Below are positions 24,831 to 35,813 of a stretch of 64,000 nt of DNA, piece after piece; position 1 is the stretch's first letter; each line of letters opens with the position of its first letter. The stretch comes from Clostridia bacterium. GTDB taxonomy: Bacteria > Bacillota > Clostridia > Christensenellales > CAG-138. The notes beneath the pieces are model-generated. The model saw nothing but the letters and a program-made list of their open reading frames with translations. It was not told where the DNA came from and did no database searches. Made by a program: the position numbers and the translations under genes. The stretch is taken from contig JAFXZJ010000016.1 in NCBI GenBank assembly GCA_017541305.1, positions 22,129 through 86,128 of the forward strand, written 5' to 3'.

Positions 24831-24878
24831 GATTTGGCATCACGAAGCCAAGTGATCGCTTCTGTGTGATGCCAAATC
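24831..24878. other. Candidate oriT inverted repeat
   Basis: GATTTGGCATCAC (24831-24843) and GTGATGCCAAATC (24866-24878) are perfect 13-bp inverted arms around 22 nt, with AAGC/GCTT allowing the stem to continue. A small GGCGC/GCGCC hairpin lies just before it. It sits 160 bp upstream of the mobC-like and relaxase genes, the usual place of oriT. The nick site is not identified. Confidence 0.55.
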
Positions 24879-24904
24879 AAATAACCCAATTACAGGAGGT
24901 TTTA

Positions 24905-25045
24905 ATGAACAAAATCAACCAAAAACCCAAATCATGCACGGGTGAATGTCTTTGCAAGCATCGCCTTTTTGTACCAAAAACGCCTTGCTTGTCGGGGCCT
25001 TTCCCCGAACCCGTATGCCGCTTATCGCGGGAGGTGACGCCATGA
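24905..25045 (+). CDS. Small Cys-containing protein upstream of mobC
   Basis: 46 residues (MNKINQKPKSCTGECLCKHR at the start), with four Cys in positions that could bind metal (C11, C15, C17, C28) and another near the end. A strong AGGAGG site precedes the ATG at 24905, and its TGA overlaps the ATG of the next gene (ATGA), which argues that it is translated. Function unknown. Confidence 0.5.
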   Translation: MNKINQKPKSCTGECLCKHRLFVPKTPCLSGPFPEPVCRLSREVTP

Positions 25046-25362
25046 AGAAAACGACGCACCAATATCACCTGTGGATGAGCGAAGAAGAGAACGCGGAGCT
25101 AACAAGGCTTTGCAATCTTACCGGCCTTTCAAGAGCGAACCTGATACGGAAGCTCATAATGAGCAAGCCCGTGAAGGAAAGACCGAACGCGGACTTTGCC
25201 GAGCTCCGCTCTTCGATCGACAGGATAGGCGTCAACTTCAATCAGCTCGTTCACAGAGCGAACGCAGAGGGCTTTGTAATGAACGACGACTTCCGCATGG
25301 CGCGCATCGCCTTCGAGCGGGTTCTCGCCCTCATGCGGGAATGGGAGGCAGTATGGCGGTAA
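25042..25362 (+). CDS. mobC: MobC-like relaxosome accessory protein
   Basis: 106 residues. A ribbon-helix-helix-like N-terminus (HQYHLWMSEEENAELTRL, then TGLSRANLIRKLIM) is followed by the IGVNFNQLVHRAN segment typical of MobC/MbeC-type proteins. Such proteins help the relaxase melt oriT. The ATG at 25042 follows GGGAGGTG. It overlaps the relaxase start by 10 nt. Confidence 0.8.
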   Translation: MKKTTHQYHLWMSEEENAELTRLCNLTGLSRANLIRKLIMSKPVKERPNADFAELRSSIDRIGVNFNQLVHRANAEGFVMNDDFRMARIAFERVLALMREWEAVWR

Positions 25363-26711
25363 CGAAGGTATTGTCACGCAGGATGCGGCCCGATCAGCTG
25401 ATAAGCTACGTCACCAATCCCATGAAGACCGAGGAGCATACCCTCGTCAGCTGCTTCAATTGCGAGCTCGAAACGGCGGCAAAGCGGATGCTCGAAACCA
25501 AAGCCCGCTGGGGCAAGGAGGGCGGTATCGAAATGTTCCATGGGATACAGTCCTTCGATCCCGGCGAGGTCTCCCCTGAGGAGGCGCATGAGATCGGCGC
25601 TCAGTTCGTGAAGGAGCATTTCCCGGGGTATGAGGTGGTCCTTGCCACGCATATCGACAAAGACCATATCCATAACCATATGGCTGTCAACTCCGTGAAC
25701 GCATTAACGGGCAAGAAGTACCACAGCACCGCGCAGTCGTACTACGTTCAGGTCCGCGGCACGTCGGACAGGCTCTGCCGCGAGCACGGGCTGTCGGTGA
25801 TTGAAGAGCCTAAGCCCCATGCGCTCTCATATGCCGAGTGGAGAGCGCGTAAGAACGGTATGCTCACGCTTCGGGAACAGATGGATCTCGACACCGACGA
25901 GGTGCTTTCCACCGCCTGCAGCGTGGGCGATATCTACCGCATGATGGAGGCACGGGGATACGTCGTTGAGCACAACAGCAAGTACCCCACGTTCCGTCCT
26001 GCCGGAGCGAAGAACGGCTTCCGCATGCGGCAGTGCGGCAAGGCGCTTACTGAGGACGAGCTCGAAAGCTACATCGACGACGCCCTTACGGATACGACCA
26101 AGGAGTTCATCATCAAGCAAAGGGAATACGTCCCGTATAAGCCTCTTGTAAAGCCCACCGGCTTTATCGCGCTCGTGTATCACTGGATGTATGTGCTCGG
26201 GATCATCGGTCAGGGAAAGCAGATGGATTTCTACGTCGATCCCAAGGAGGTGCTGAAATTCGAACAGCTTAAGAGGCAGGCCGAATTCCTCGAGGAATAC
26301 GGCATCAACGATTTCGACGCGCTCGATGCGCGAGAGACCGTCATCAATGCGGAGATGGACCGCCTGACGAAATCCCGTATCATCCTGAACAGCAAAAAGA
26401 AGCGTAACAGGAAGCTTTACGACGCTCTTGCCAAGGCGGAATACCTTTCGGGCGTTCCCGACGATTACGCCGATGAGCGCGCTCAGCTCGATGAGGCGCG
26501 CCGTTTGCTGGAGGGAAGGGATATCGAAGCCCTCAACAAGGAAAAGACCGAGGTTTACGACGGGCTGGTATCCATTAACAAAGCCTTGCGGGAGCTGAGA
26601 GGCGAGCTCAAGCTGATCTCTGCTCTACGTGAAGAAATCCCGCATATCGAAAAGAAGGTTCGGGAAGCAAACCGCTCCAGGAGCATTCCCCAATTTCAAT
26701 GGGAGCGGTAA
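25353..26711 (+). CDS. Relaxase/mobilization nuclease (MobA/VirD2 type)
   Basis: 452 residues. The N-terminal relaxase domain has VLSRRMRPDQLISYVTNPMK, GIQSFDPGEVSPEEAHEIG and the histidine triad in THIDKDHIHNHMAVNS (motif III). Tyrosines for nicking are present near residues 18-20. The C-terminal half is helical and charged, a probable coiled coil (about 370-440). It nicks oriT and stays bound to the transferred strand. The start at 25353 overlaps the mobC-like gene. No type IV secretion genes are present, so a helper element would provide the pore. Confidence 0.88.
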   Translation: MAVTKVLSRRMRPDQLISYVTNPMKTEEHTLVSCFNCELETAAKRMLETKARWGKEGGIEMFHGIQSFDPGEVSPEEAHEIGAQFVKEHFPGYEVVLATHIDKDHIHNHMAVNSVNALTGKKYHSTAQSYYVQVRGTSDRLCREHGLSVIEEPKPHALSYAEWRARKNGMLTLREQMDLDTDEVLSTACSVGDIYRMMEARGYVVEHNSKYPTFRPAGAKNGFRMRQCGKALTEDELESYIDDALTDTTKEFIIKQREYVPYKPLVKPTGFIALVYHWMYVLGIIGQGKQMDFYVDPKEVLKFEQLKRQAEFLEEYGINDFDALDARETVINAEMDRLTKSRIILNSKKKRNRKLYDALAKAEYLSGVPDDYADERAQLDEARRLLEGRDIEALNKEKTEVYDGLVSINKALRELRGELKLISALREEIPHIEKKVREANRSRSIPQFQWER

Positions 26712-26738
26712 TAACAAAGAAAGAATAAGGAGATTTAC

Positions 26739-27575
26739 ATGAAAGACAACAAAACAATAAAAGAACTGAGCCTTACGGAGCTCAAGCCCTTTCCGGGGCA
26801 TCCGTACAAGGTGCGCGACGATGAAGAAATGGACGCCCTCGTGGAGAGCGTCCGGGAGCACGGCGTCATGGTGCCGCTCATCGTGCGGCCTATCGATACC
26901 GGCTTTGAGATCGTCAGCGGCCACAGGAGAGCGCACGCGGCTATGCGGGCGGGCTTAAAGACCGTGCCCGTTATCGAAATCGAGCTTACAAGGGACGAGG
27001 CCGCTGTCGCGCTCGTTGACAGCAATCTCAACCGCGAGCACATCCTGCCGAGCGAAAAGGCGTTCGCGTACAAGCTGAAGCTGGAAGCGCTTTCACGGCA
27101 GGGAAAGCGGGATATCGCTTGTGGACAAGTTGGCCACAAGTCGCGGGATGATGTTGATGAAGGCGAAAGCGGCCGTCAGATCCAGCGCTACATCCGCCTC
27201 ACGCACCTCATTCCCGACCTTCTCCGCATTGTGGATGATGGCCGTATCTCCTTCACTCCCGCGGTAGAGCTCTCGTACCTCACGCCCGAGGAACAGGAGC
27301 TGTTATTCACCGAGATCGGCTTCGCCGAGGCGACGCCGTCCCTTTCCCAGGCATGCCGAATGAAAAGACTCAGCGGCGAGAGCAAGCTCACGGAGGAGAC
27401 CATCGCTTCCATCATGGCTGAGGAAAAGCCGAACCAGCAGGAGCGCGTCAGCATCCCCGTAAGCACTATCGAGCGGTTCCTCCCGAACGCAAGCCCCGAC
27501 AGGGTGCGGGCTTTCATACTCAAGGCCTGCGAATTCTACAGGAACTACCTTGAACGTCAGCGCGACGAATGTTGA
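26739..27575 (+). CDS. ParB/Spo0J-like protein
   Basis: 278 residues. The N-terminal ParB domain has LKPFPGHPYKVRDDEEM, VPLIVRP and the SGHRRAHAA box. A helix-turn-helix region lies in the middle (ESGRQIQRYIRLTHLIPDLL), followed by a helical C-terminus. Proteins of this kind are common on clostridial mobile elements and may stabilise the excised circle or regulate genes. No ParA is encoded next to it. An AAGGAG site precedes the ATG. Confidence 0.8.
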   Translation: MKDNKTIKELSLTELKPFPGHPYKVRDDEEMDALVESVREHGVMVPLIVRPIDTGFEIVSGHRRAHAAMRAGLKTVPVIEIELTRDEAAVALVDSNLNREHILPSEKAFAYKLKLEALSRQGKRDIACGQVGHKSRDDVDEGESGRQIQRYIRLTHLIPDLLRIVDDGRISFTPAVELSYLTPEEQELLFTEIGFAEATPSLSQACRMKRLSGESKLTEETIASIMAEEKPNQQERVSIPVSTIERFLPNASPDRVRAFILKACEFYRNYLERQRDEC

Positions 27576-27592
27576 GGAAGAAGGTGTATTTG

Positions 27593-29523
<1,931 letters not shown>

Positions 29524-29529
29524 GAAAAC

Positions 29530-29554
29530 GGTGCAGCCCGTTATGGACTGCACC
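29530..29554 (+). terminator. Hairpin after the serine recombinase
   Basis: GGTGCAG (29530-29536) pairs with CTGCACC (29548-29554), followed by ATTTCC. A weak terminator by its T content. Confidence 0.5.
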
Positions 29555-29564
29555 ATTTCCTCAA

Positions 29565-29606
29565 AACTTCCTTATGCGGAGCGCCCGATGAAGGAGCATT
29601 TTTCTC
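29565..29606. other. attR: right junction of the element
   Basis: Element half-site CTTCCTTAT (29568-29576) and GGAGCGC (29579-29585), core CCCGAT (29584-29589), then chromosomal half-site GCATTTTTC (29596-29604). It mirrors attL. Leftward from the kinase gene, the right flank supplies the 5' arm of the terminator whose other arm now lies at 10121-10134. Confidence 0.75.
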
Positions 29607-29631
29607 ATTTTCCCGTGAACGGCCGGGCCGA

Positions 29632-31986
29632 TCAGCCCTTATCGTTCACGAACCAGACGTACACCACGGGCGCGCCTTCGGCGTCGCGGCCCATGGGATA
29701 GCCGTAGATCCACTTGTATTCCCTGCCGGCCTCGAGCCTGCCCGCGCCGGGGTAATGCTGGTGATAGACGAGCTTGAGCGTGCCGCCCTCGCTCGTTTCA
29801 AGCATCACCTCGTAATGGTCGATATGCTCGATCACCTGCGTCACCTTGCCCTTGATATTATAGGCATGTGTGCCGGGGCGGGTGAGCGCGTCGTAATTCA
29901 TTGCCCACGCGCCCTCAACGTAGGTCTTCCAGTCGGGCGCGCGCTGAATATGTATGCGCCTTTCGGAGGCTATGCCGGTGGCGTCGGTGCATTTGAGCGT
30001 GACGGTGAAATCGCCCATCTCGGCAATGACCGCGTCGAAGGCAAAGCTGCCGTCGTCGGAAACGGTTATCTCGTTTATAGTCACCTGCTCGCTGTCGGGC
30101 TCGGCAAGCAGCATCGCGCCCTCGGGCACGCGCCCCGTGACCCTTACGGTGTCGCCGGGATCGGCCACGCGCTGAGAGAACGCGGGATCGCCGTAATCCC
30201 AGGGCATCTGAATGACGGGCGGCTCGGGTATGGCCACAGTCACGGTGAAGGTCTTTTTGAATATCGCGCAGCGGGGCTTCTGCGCCGTGAACGTGACGGT
30301 GTAATCGCCGTTTATGTCGATCTGGGTCTCATAGACGAAATTGCCTTCGGCGGTGACGACGAGCGAATCGCCGTCCACATCCACCTTGGCGCCCCTGTCC
30401 TCGATATGCCCCTTTATCCTCACGCTGCCGTCGTCGGTGAATATGCCGTCCTCGGAATCGAACGTGACGTTAAGCGCGGGCACCTCCAGCATGATATAGC
30501 CCATGTCGGATATGGGCACAAGCTCGCCCGCCTCGTTTCGGGTGTAAAATTTGGGCTGCACGGAATAAGCGGTGCTGTCGATGGGCTCGTCGGGTATCAG
30601 CTCGGAGCCGCGAAGGTCGAACGAGATGCGGTTGTTTTCGTTGACCTGATACTGCCGCCTTGCGCCCGTCGGGGTCTCGTAGACGACCGCGGAGCCGTTT
30701 TCGGCAAATATCGTCACGTGATAAAGATCGGCGTCCGCCGCGTCCTGCACTATCTCGGGCGAGCGCGGCTTGAAGGCGTTGGCCTCCTGCTCCGCGCGGT
30801 AATCGTCCAGCGCGCCCTTCACGAAATAGCCCGCTATGCCCAGCAGCGCAAGGCCCGCGATTATCGCAAACACCGTTATCGCCGCCTTAAGGCCCTTTCC
30901 GGATTTCTTCTCCTCCCCGGCCGCGGGCTCCGCCCGCTTGGGTTCGGGCGCGGGTTTTTCCTTTTTCTTATTCTTTTCCTTGTTCTTTCCGGGTTTTTTC
31001 TCCGGCATGACCTTGTCGGCGGTGGGCAGGGGCGCCGTCTCGTCATCGAATACCGGCTCCTCCGGCGCCGGCACGGCGCCGCCCATGTTTTCAAGGGCGT
31101 TCGCAAGCGCCGCGGCCGATTTGAACCTTTCGCCGGCCTCATAAGCGCAGGCGGTCAGTATCACGCTGCCCAGATCCTCGCCCGCATCCACGGGCGCGGG
31201 CAGCTTGGCGCCCGCTATGCGCTTGAGCACCGCCGCCTCGGACTGCGCTTCGGTCACGGGCTCGGGCGCGGGCGGCAGAAAGGGTATGCGCCCCCTGTTC
31301 ATAAGGCGGTAAAGTATCATGCCCAGGGAATAGACGTCGCTGGATTCGCTCTTGGCTTCGCCCTTTAAAAGCTCGGGCGCGGAATAGACGCGCGCGGCGG
31401 GATCGGGCGCTTCGTCATCGGCCGTTCCCGCGATCCTTGCAAGCGAATAGCCGCCCAGCTTGAAGCCTTCGCCGGTGACGAATATGTTTTCGGGCGTTAC
31501 GTTCCTGTGCACTATGCCCTGCGACGAGAACACCTCGAGCGCGGCGGAGATATCCTTTGCAAGCTTCACGGCCTCGTCGCGGGTGAAGGTCTTTTTTTCG
31601 GCAAGGGACTCCAGCGTGCCGTAAAGCCCGGTGCGAATGAACAGATCGCAGCCCTTCTTCCCCTCGCGGGGGATCACGGCGCTCTCCTCATATTCCACAA
31701 GCTCCTTATGCCCCTTAAGCCTTTCGGCAATGGCCATTTCGCGGTTGGCCGCCCTCATGCGGTCATCGATAAAGGCGTCGATCGTGGCCTCGTCCATGCC
31801 GCCCGAAGCCAGCGCATCCAGCGTCTCCTCGTCGGTGGGAATGGGTATATGCTTGATCGCACGGTATTCCCTCCTGCCGTCCCTTTCGCGGTATGCCCGG
31901 TAAACCGTTTCGCGGTCGCTTTCCGATATCACGCCGTCAAAATACCACTCGCCGAATACGGGCTCGAATCTTTTTATGCTGTTCAT
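29632..31986 (-). CDS. Membrane-anchored predicted pseudokinase with extracellular Ig-like repeats
   Basis: 784 residues. Residues 15-300 have a eukaryotic-like Ser/Thr kinase fold: the Lys of AIK (K45), catalytic-loop position VHRNVTPENIFV (160-171), YSAPELL (201-207) and SDVYSLGMILYRL. The catalytic Asp of HRD is Asn (N162), the Asp of DFG is Gly (G179 in KLGGYSLAR), and the glycine-rich loop lacks its glycines, so catalysis is doubtful. A Lys/Pro/Glu-rich linker and one membrane segment (about 369-391) follow, then roughly 390 extracellular residues with several beta-rich Ig-like repeats. It lies 43 nt after the ABC exporter gene and probably shares its transcript. It may be a binding or scaffold receptor. 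Confidence 0.78.
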   Translation of the reverse strand: MNSIKRFEPVFGEWYFDGVISESDRETVYRAYRERDGRREYRAIKHIPIPTDEETLDALASGGMDEATIDAFIDDRMRAANREMAIAERLKGHKELVEYEESAVIPREGKKGCDLFIRTGLYGTLESLAEKKTFTRDEAVKLAKDISAALEVFSSQGIVHRNVTPENIFVTGEGFKLGGYSLARIAGTADDEAPDPAARVYSAPELLKGEAKSESSDVYSLGMILYRLMNRGRIPFLPPAPEPVTEAQSEAAVLKRIAGAKLPAPVDAGEDLGSVILTACAYEAGERFKSAAALANALENMGGAVPAPEEPVFDDETAPLPTADKVMPEKKPGKNKEKNKKKEKPAPEPKRAEPAAGEEKKSGKGLKAAITVFAIIAGLALLGIAGYFVKGALDDYRAEQEANAFKPRSPEIVQDAADADLYHVTIFAENGSAVVYETPTGARRQYQVNENNRISFDLRGSELIPDEPIDSTAYSVQPKFYTRNEAGELVPISDMGYIMLEVPALNVTFDSEDGIFTDDGSVRIKGHIEDRGAKVDVDGDSLVVTAEGNFVYETQIDINGDYTVTFTAQKPRCAIFKKTFTVTVAIPEPPVIQMPWDYGDPAFSQRVADPGDTVRVTGRVPEGAMLLAEPDSEQVTINEITVSDDGSFAFDAVIAEMGDFTVTLKCTDATGIASERRIHIQRAPDWKTYVEGAWAMNYDALTRPGTHAYNIKGKVTQVIEHIDHYEVMLETSEGGTLKLVYHQHYPGAGRLEAGREYKWIYGYPMGRDAEGAPVVYVWFVNDKG

Positions 31987-32029
31987 GCTTCCTCCTGAAT
32001 GAATTATTTGAGGATCTGCGCGGTTTTTA

Positions 32030-33931
32030 TCAGATGTTTTCCCCCTCCTCCACGTATCTCGCGGCCTGTGTGGAGAAGAGCGTGTAATACTTGCCCCTCA
32101 TTTCCATGAGCTCCTTGTGCGAGCCCTTTTCGACTATGCGGCCGTCCTCCATGACGAGTATCGTATCCGCAATGGTCGCGCTGGAAAGGCGGTGCGAAAT
32201 GAATATGCTCGTCTTGTTATGCCGCAGCTCGTTGAACTGATTGAATATCTCCTGCTCCGCCATGGGGTCGAGCGAGGCGGTGGGCTCGTCAAGTATCAAT
32301 ATGTCGGAATCGGAATAGAAGGCCCTTGCAATGGCCAGCTTCTGCCACTGGCCAATGGAAAGCTCGGCGCCGTTCGCCTCGAAATAGCGCATGAGCGGGG
32401 TGTCATAGCCGTTGTCAAGCTTTTCGATATAGACGTCCGCGCCGCTCTTTTTGGCCGCGTCGCGCACCTCCTCGGGCCCGGCCTTGCGCTCGATATCGCC
32501 GAAGACGATGTTCTCGCCCGCGGTGACGGCGTATTTGCCGAAATCCTGGAATATCATGCCGAACATATCGTAAAGCTCCTTAACATCATACTCCTTTATG
32601 TCGTGTCCGTCAAGAAGCACCGTGCCGCGCGAGGGATCGTAAAGCCTTGTGAGCAGCTTTACAAGAGTCGTCTTGCCCGCGCCGTTCAGACCCACGATTA
32701 CAACCGTTTCGCCCTCGTTTATAGTAAGGTTTATGTCCTTCAGCACGTCGCGCTCCATGCCCTGATAGCGGAAGAACACGTTTTTGAACTGGATGGTGTG
32801 CCCCGTGCCGCGCTCAACGTGCCGGGGCTCGGGCAGCGAAGGCACTATGGTGGGCTTTTCGTTAAGGAAGGATATGAGGTTTTCTATGAACAGCGTGCCC
32901 TCGTAGATATTGGCGGTGGAAGCTATGAAGCTCGACACGCCCGCGCCTATCGCGGTGATGGCGCCCGTGTAGAGCGAGAAATCACCGACGGCGAATTCGT
33001 GGCGGAAAACGCCCCTTGCCAGGAATATGTAAAGCAGGCAGTAGACCACGCTGGTGACGACCGCCGCGCCCAGGCCCCACAGGGTCTCCTCTATGCGCAG
33101 CTTTCGCAGGCCCTTGTAATAATCGTCGAAGGTCGCCTTGTATTTATCGGTAAAGGTGTCGCCCAGATCGAACATCCTTATCTCCTTCACAAGATCCTTG
33201 TCGATCATGGTGGAGGCGTAATAATCCATCTGCCGGCGGCTCTTGGAGCGGAAGAACATATAGTTCACGTTCTTCTTTTTATAGACGAAATTGACTATCG
33301 TGGTTGGTATCGATACGAGTATTATCAGCCACGGGCTCCACCAGCTCACGGCGAAGAGCACGATAACGTAGCTCACGATGCTGATGACGGTGCTGAGCAC
33401 CGAGAACGTCGAGCTCATTATCTGTATCGGCCTCATGCCCGCCTCGCGGTTGGCGTTCTCCATGCGGGCGTAAAAATCGGGCGAGTCATAGCTCACCATG
33501 TCGACCTCCTTGGCCTTTTCCATAATGAGCATCTTGACGTGGTTGGATACCTGCTCGCCCGAGACGGAAGTCACCGTGGCGTAAAGGCGCGATATCGCCT
33601 GATTTATGAAGGTGTAGGCAAACTGCAGTATCAGCAGCACGGCTATCACGCCGAAGGCCGCAAGCGCGCCGGAATAGGCGTCGGCCAGCTTGTTTATGAT
33701 CTGCGCGCCTATGATGGAGCCGATAACGGGCATCACGCCGTTGAACACGGCCATGAAAACCATTATGAACAGAAGGGATCTCTTGGTATCCCACACGAGG
33801 CGGAATATGTAGAAAAGGCGGGAGAAAAAGTTTGCCACGACCCTGCCGATATAGGCGGGGACCTCCTTTATGCCCTTGGGCTTGGGCACGCGGTAGCGGT
33901 CGTTGACCGAGGTGTCGGAAATGCTGCGCAT
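32030..33931 (-). CDS. ABC exporter, fused permease-ATPase
   Basis: 633 residues. About six membrane segments (40-330) are followed by an ATPase with Walker A GLNGAGKT, Q-loop MIFQDFGKYAVT, signature ELSIGQWQKLAIARAF and Walker B ILILDEPTASLD, then the switch His in FISHRLS. It is a half-transporter of the lipid/drug/peptide export type, expected to act as a dimer. The ATG at 33931 follows GAAAGG. Its promoter is at 33964-33992, and the pseudokinase gene follows. Substrate not deducible. Confidence 0.88.
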   Translation of the reverse strand: MRSISDTSVNDRYRVPKPKGIKEVPAYIGRVVANFFSRLFYIFRLVWDTKRSLLFIMVFMAVFNGVMPVIGSIIGAQIINKLADAYSGALAAFGVIAVLLILQFAYTFINQAISRLYATVTSVSGEQVSNHVKMLIMEKAKEVDMVSYDSPDFYARMENANREAGMRPIQIMSSTFSVLSTVISIVSYVIVLFAVSWWSPWLIILVSIPTTIVNFVYKKKNVNYMFFRSKSRRQMDYYASTMIDKDLVKEIRMFDLGDTFTDKYKATFDDYYKGLRKLRIEETLWGLGAAVVTSVVYCLLYIFLARGVFRHEFAVGDFSLYTGAITAIGAGVSSFIASTANIYEGTLFIENLISFLNEKPTIVPSLPEPRHVERGTGHTIQFKNVFFRYQGMERDVLKDINLTINEGETVVIVGLNGAGKTTLVKLLTRLYDPSRGTVLLDGHDIKEYDVKELYDMFGMIFQDFGKYAVTAGENIVFGDIERKAGPEEVRDAAKKSGADVYIEKLDNGYDTPLMRYFEANGAELSIGQWQKLAIARAFYSDSDILILDEPTASLDPMAEQEIFNQFNELRHNKTSIFISHRLSSATIADTILVMEDGRIVEKGSHKELMEMRGKYYTLFSTQAARYVEEGENI

Positions 33932-33963
33932 GGGGTTTGCCTTTCTGTGAATATATATACTTT

Positions 33964-33992
33964 ATTGTATAACAAACCGAGCGCTTTTTCAA
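33964..33992 (-). promoter_or_regulatory. Promoter of the ABC exporter/pseudokinase operon
   Basis: Minus strand TTGAAA (33987-33992), 17 nt, TACAAT (33964-33969). Confidence 0.65.
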
Positions 33993-34029
33993 CAGCAAAT
34001 TGCGAATGCGGCGGGGATTTTTGCCGAAA

Positions 34030-34680
34030 CGGCCCCGGAGAAGTACTGACCACGGGGACAGATCTTATGGTCAGAAGCCCCGATAGATGTTTTCTTTGAT
34101 ATGATCCCCTCATCACCGCTTCGCGGAGCTTCCCCGCCAAGGGGAAGCCTTTTGGTTGACACCGACCCAAGCCTTCCCCCTTCGCGGGGAAGGTGGCACG
34201 AGCGGCGAAGCCGTGAGTGACGGATGAGGGGGATCCGGAGCCCCGATAGTTATTTTCTTTGAAATTTCCCCTCATCACCGCTTCGCGGAGCTTCCCCGCC
34301 AAGGGGAAGCCTTTTGGCGTATCCCGCAGGAGGGGCGACCATTCCAAGCACCCAAAACTACCGGGGCGACCGGGCCAAGCACCCCAAACTCAGGGGGGTA
34401 TTAAGCGAGCAAAGCGAGCGTCGTAAGGCCGACGAAAAATGCATGCAAATTTTTCGGAGGCCGTCGCCGCGCCGCGATAGGCGCGGAACGCGGGCGTCAA
34501 GCAACTAAGGCCGCTCCTGCGAGACATATCCCAGTCTCTAAAGGAATCGGCAGCTTAAAGGGCTAATGCATCACAAAGGGAACAATAATAATGTATCCCT
34601 CATCCACCGCTCGTTCCTCGCGGTCCCCCTTCCCCCGAGGGAAGGCTTTTTTCAGTCTTGCGCCGTCCGGCAAAGCTCCG
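34030..34680. repeat. Composite intergenic repeat, inverted copy
   Basis: Holds two copies of a module built of CCCCTCATCACCGCTTCGCG, GGAGCTTCCCCGCCAAGGGG and AAGCCTTTTGG, then GCGACCATTCCAAGCACCC, CGAGCAAAGCGAGCGTCGTA, ATGCATGCAAATTTTTCGGA, CGCGATAGGCGCGGAACGCG and CTCCTGCGAGACATATCCCA, followed by ATCCCTCATCCACCGCTCGT. The same modules in the opposite order occur at 48.7-49.05, 53.74-54.2 and 63.5-63.93 kb. No gene is present from 33932 to 34898. Confidence 0.8.
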
Positions 34681-34863
34681 TTGTTCAAAAACCAAAGACC
34701 GAACGATCAATGATTCATGTTCAAATTCCCCGAGGGAATTTGTTACGCAATTATTCAATATTCATTATTCGATTTTCAGTATTCATTCGCGCAAGCGATC
34801 AGCCGCCTGTGCGCGCCGGTCCGTGCCTTCCTTGTCAGACGCCAACCAAAAAGGCTTTTCCTC

Positions 34864-34892
34864 TTGCATTCCCGCCCCTGCCGCGTTATACT
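34864..34892 (+). promoter_or_regulatory. Promoter of the DMT transporter, probably leaderless
   Basis: TTGCAT (34864-34869), 17 nt, TATACT (34887-34892). The ATG begins 7 nt after the -10, where transcription should start. Confidence 0.65.
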
Positions 34893-34898
34893 GCGGGT

Positions 34899-35804
34899 AT
34901 GGACAAGAAACAGGCGTTAAAAGTTTATTCCGCTGCGGTGATCTGCCACGTATTCTGGGGCTTCAGCTTTATGGCCTCGGGCTATGCGCTGAAAACCGCG
35001 CACGTTTTCCTGCTGCTTTCGCACAGGTTCCTTCTGGCCTTCGCGCTGATGAGCCTTCTGGTGCTGTTCCGCTTTGCAAAGCTCAAGCTTCGCGGAAAGC
35101 GCGTGTGGCTGCTGATCGTGCTGGGGCTTTTGGAGCCCGTGATCTATTTCTTCGGCGAGCAGTACGGCATACTGCATTCGGGCACGGTGTTTTCGGGCGT
35201 GATGATCGCCATGATACCCGTGTTCTGCACGCTTGCCGCCGCGCTGATACTGCGCGAAAGGCCCACCGCGGGTCAGGTGATATTCAGCGTGATATCCGTC
35301 GCGGGCGTGATAGGCCTGGGGCTGATGGGCTCGTCGAGCGGCACGGTGGAGCTTATCGGCGTTATCGCCCTTATCGTCGCCGTGATAGGCGCAACGGGCT
35401 ACACGCTGCTTTCAAGGCGGCTTTCCGCCGAGTTTTCGCCCTTCGAGCGCACCTATATGATGATAGCCGTGGGCGCGGTGGTGTTCACCGTGTGCGCGGC
35501 GGCCGTCTGCAAGGGCGATCCCGCCGAATACATACGCCCGTTTGCGGACGTCAACTATCTGCTCTGCGTGCTGTTCCTCTCCGTCTGCTGCTCGGTCATA
35601 TGCTATTTCATGTCAAGCTACACCATCACCTATATGCCCGTGGCAAGGGAGACGGTTTTTGCCAACCTCACCACCGCCGTTTCGGTATTCGCGGGGGTCG
35701 TGTTCATGCACGAGCCGTTCTCGTGGCTCGGCCTCGTCTGCTGCATACTGATACTCGCCGGCATTTACGGGGTGCAGAAGACCGCAAAAAAGGAGCTCGG
35801 CTGA
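34899..35804 (+). CDS. DMT-family (EamA-type) transporter
   Basis: 301 residues with ten membrane segments as two EamA repeats (about 10-145 and 155-295). Motifs include HVFWGFSFMASGY near the start, and HSGTVFSGVMIAMIPVF with the ILRERPTAGQ loop that ends the first repeat. It exports or takes up a small metabolite or drug; the substrate cannot be told. The ATG at 34899 has no ribosome site, but the promoter predicts transcription starting at its A. An in-frame reading extends upstream through the repeat and is rejected as coding. It is convergent with the MATE gene, 9 nt apart. Confidence 0.85.
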   Translation: MDKKQALKVYSAAVICHVFWGFSFMASGYALKTAHVFLLLSHRFLLAFALMSLLVLFRFAKLKLRGKRVWLLIVLGLLEPVIYFFGEQYGILHSGTVFSGVMIAMIPVFCTLAAALILRERPTAGQVIFSVISVAGVIGLGLMGSSSGTVELIGVIALIVAVIGATGYTLLSRRLSAEFSPFERTYMMIAVGAVVFTVCAAAVCKGDPAEYIRPFADVNYLLCVLFLSVCCSVICYFMSSYTITYMPVARETVFANLTTAVSVFAGVVFMHEPFSWLGLVCCILILAGIYGVQKTAKKELG

Positions 35805-35813
35805 GCCCCTTAA

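Noticed and set aside
29755-31368. A 537-codon open frame opposite the pseudokinase gene
   Set aside because: The minus strand encodes kinase motifs and a membrane anchor in order; the plus-strand frame has none.
32117-34099. A 660-codon open frame on the plus strand across the ABC exporter gene
   Set aside because: It lies wholly opposite the exporter with clear ABC motifs and extends into the repeat zone; its translation shows no recognisable domain. GC-rich third positions produce such antisense frames.
34566-34898. Upstream in-frame extension of the DMT transporter
   Set aside because: It runs through a repeat and the promoter and gives a non-membrane N-terminus; transport proteins of this family begin at the 34899 ATG.
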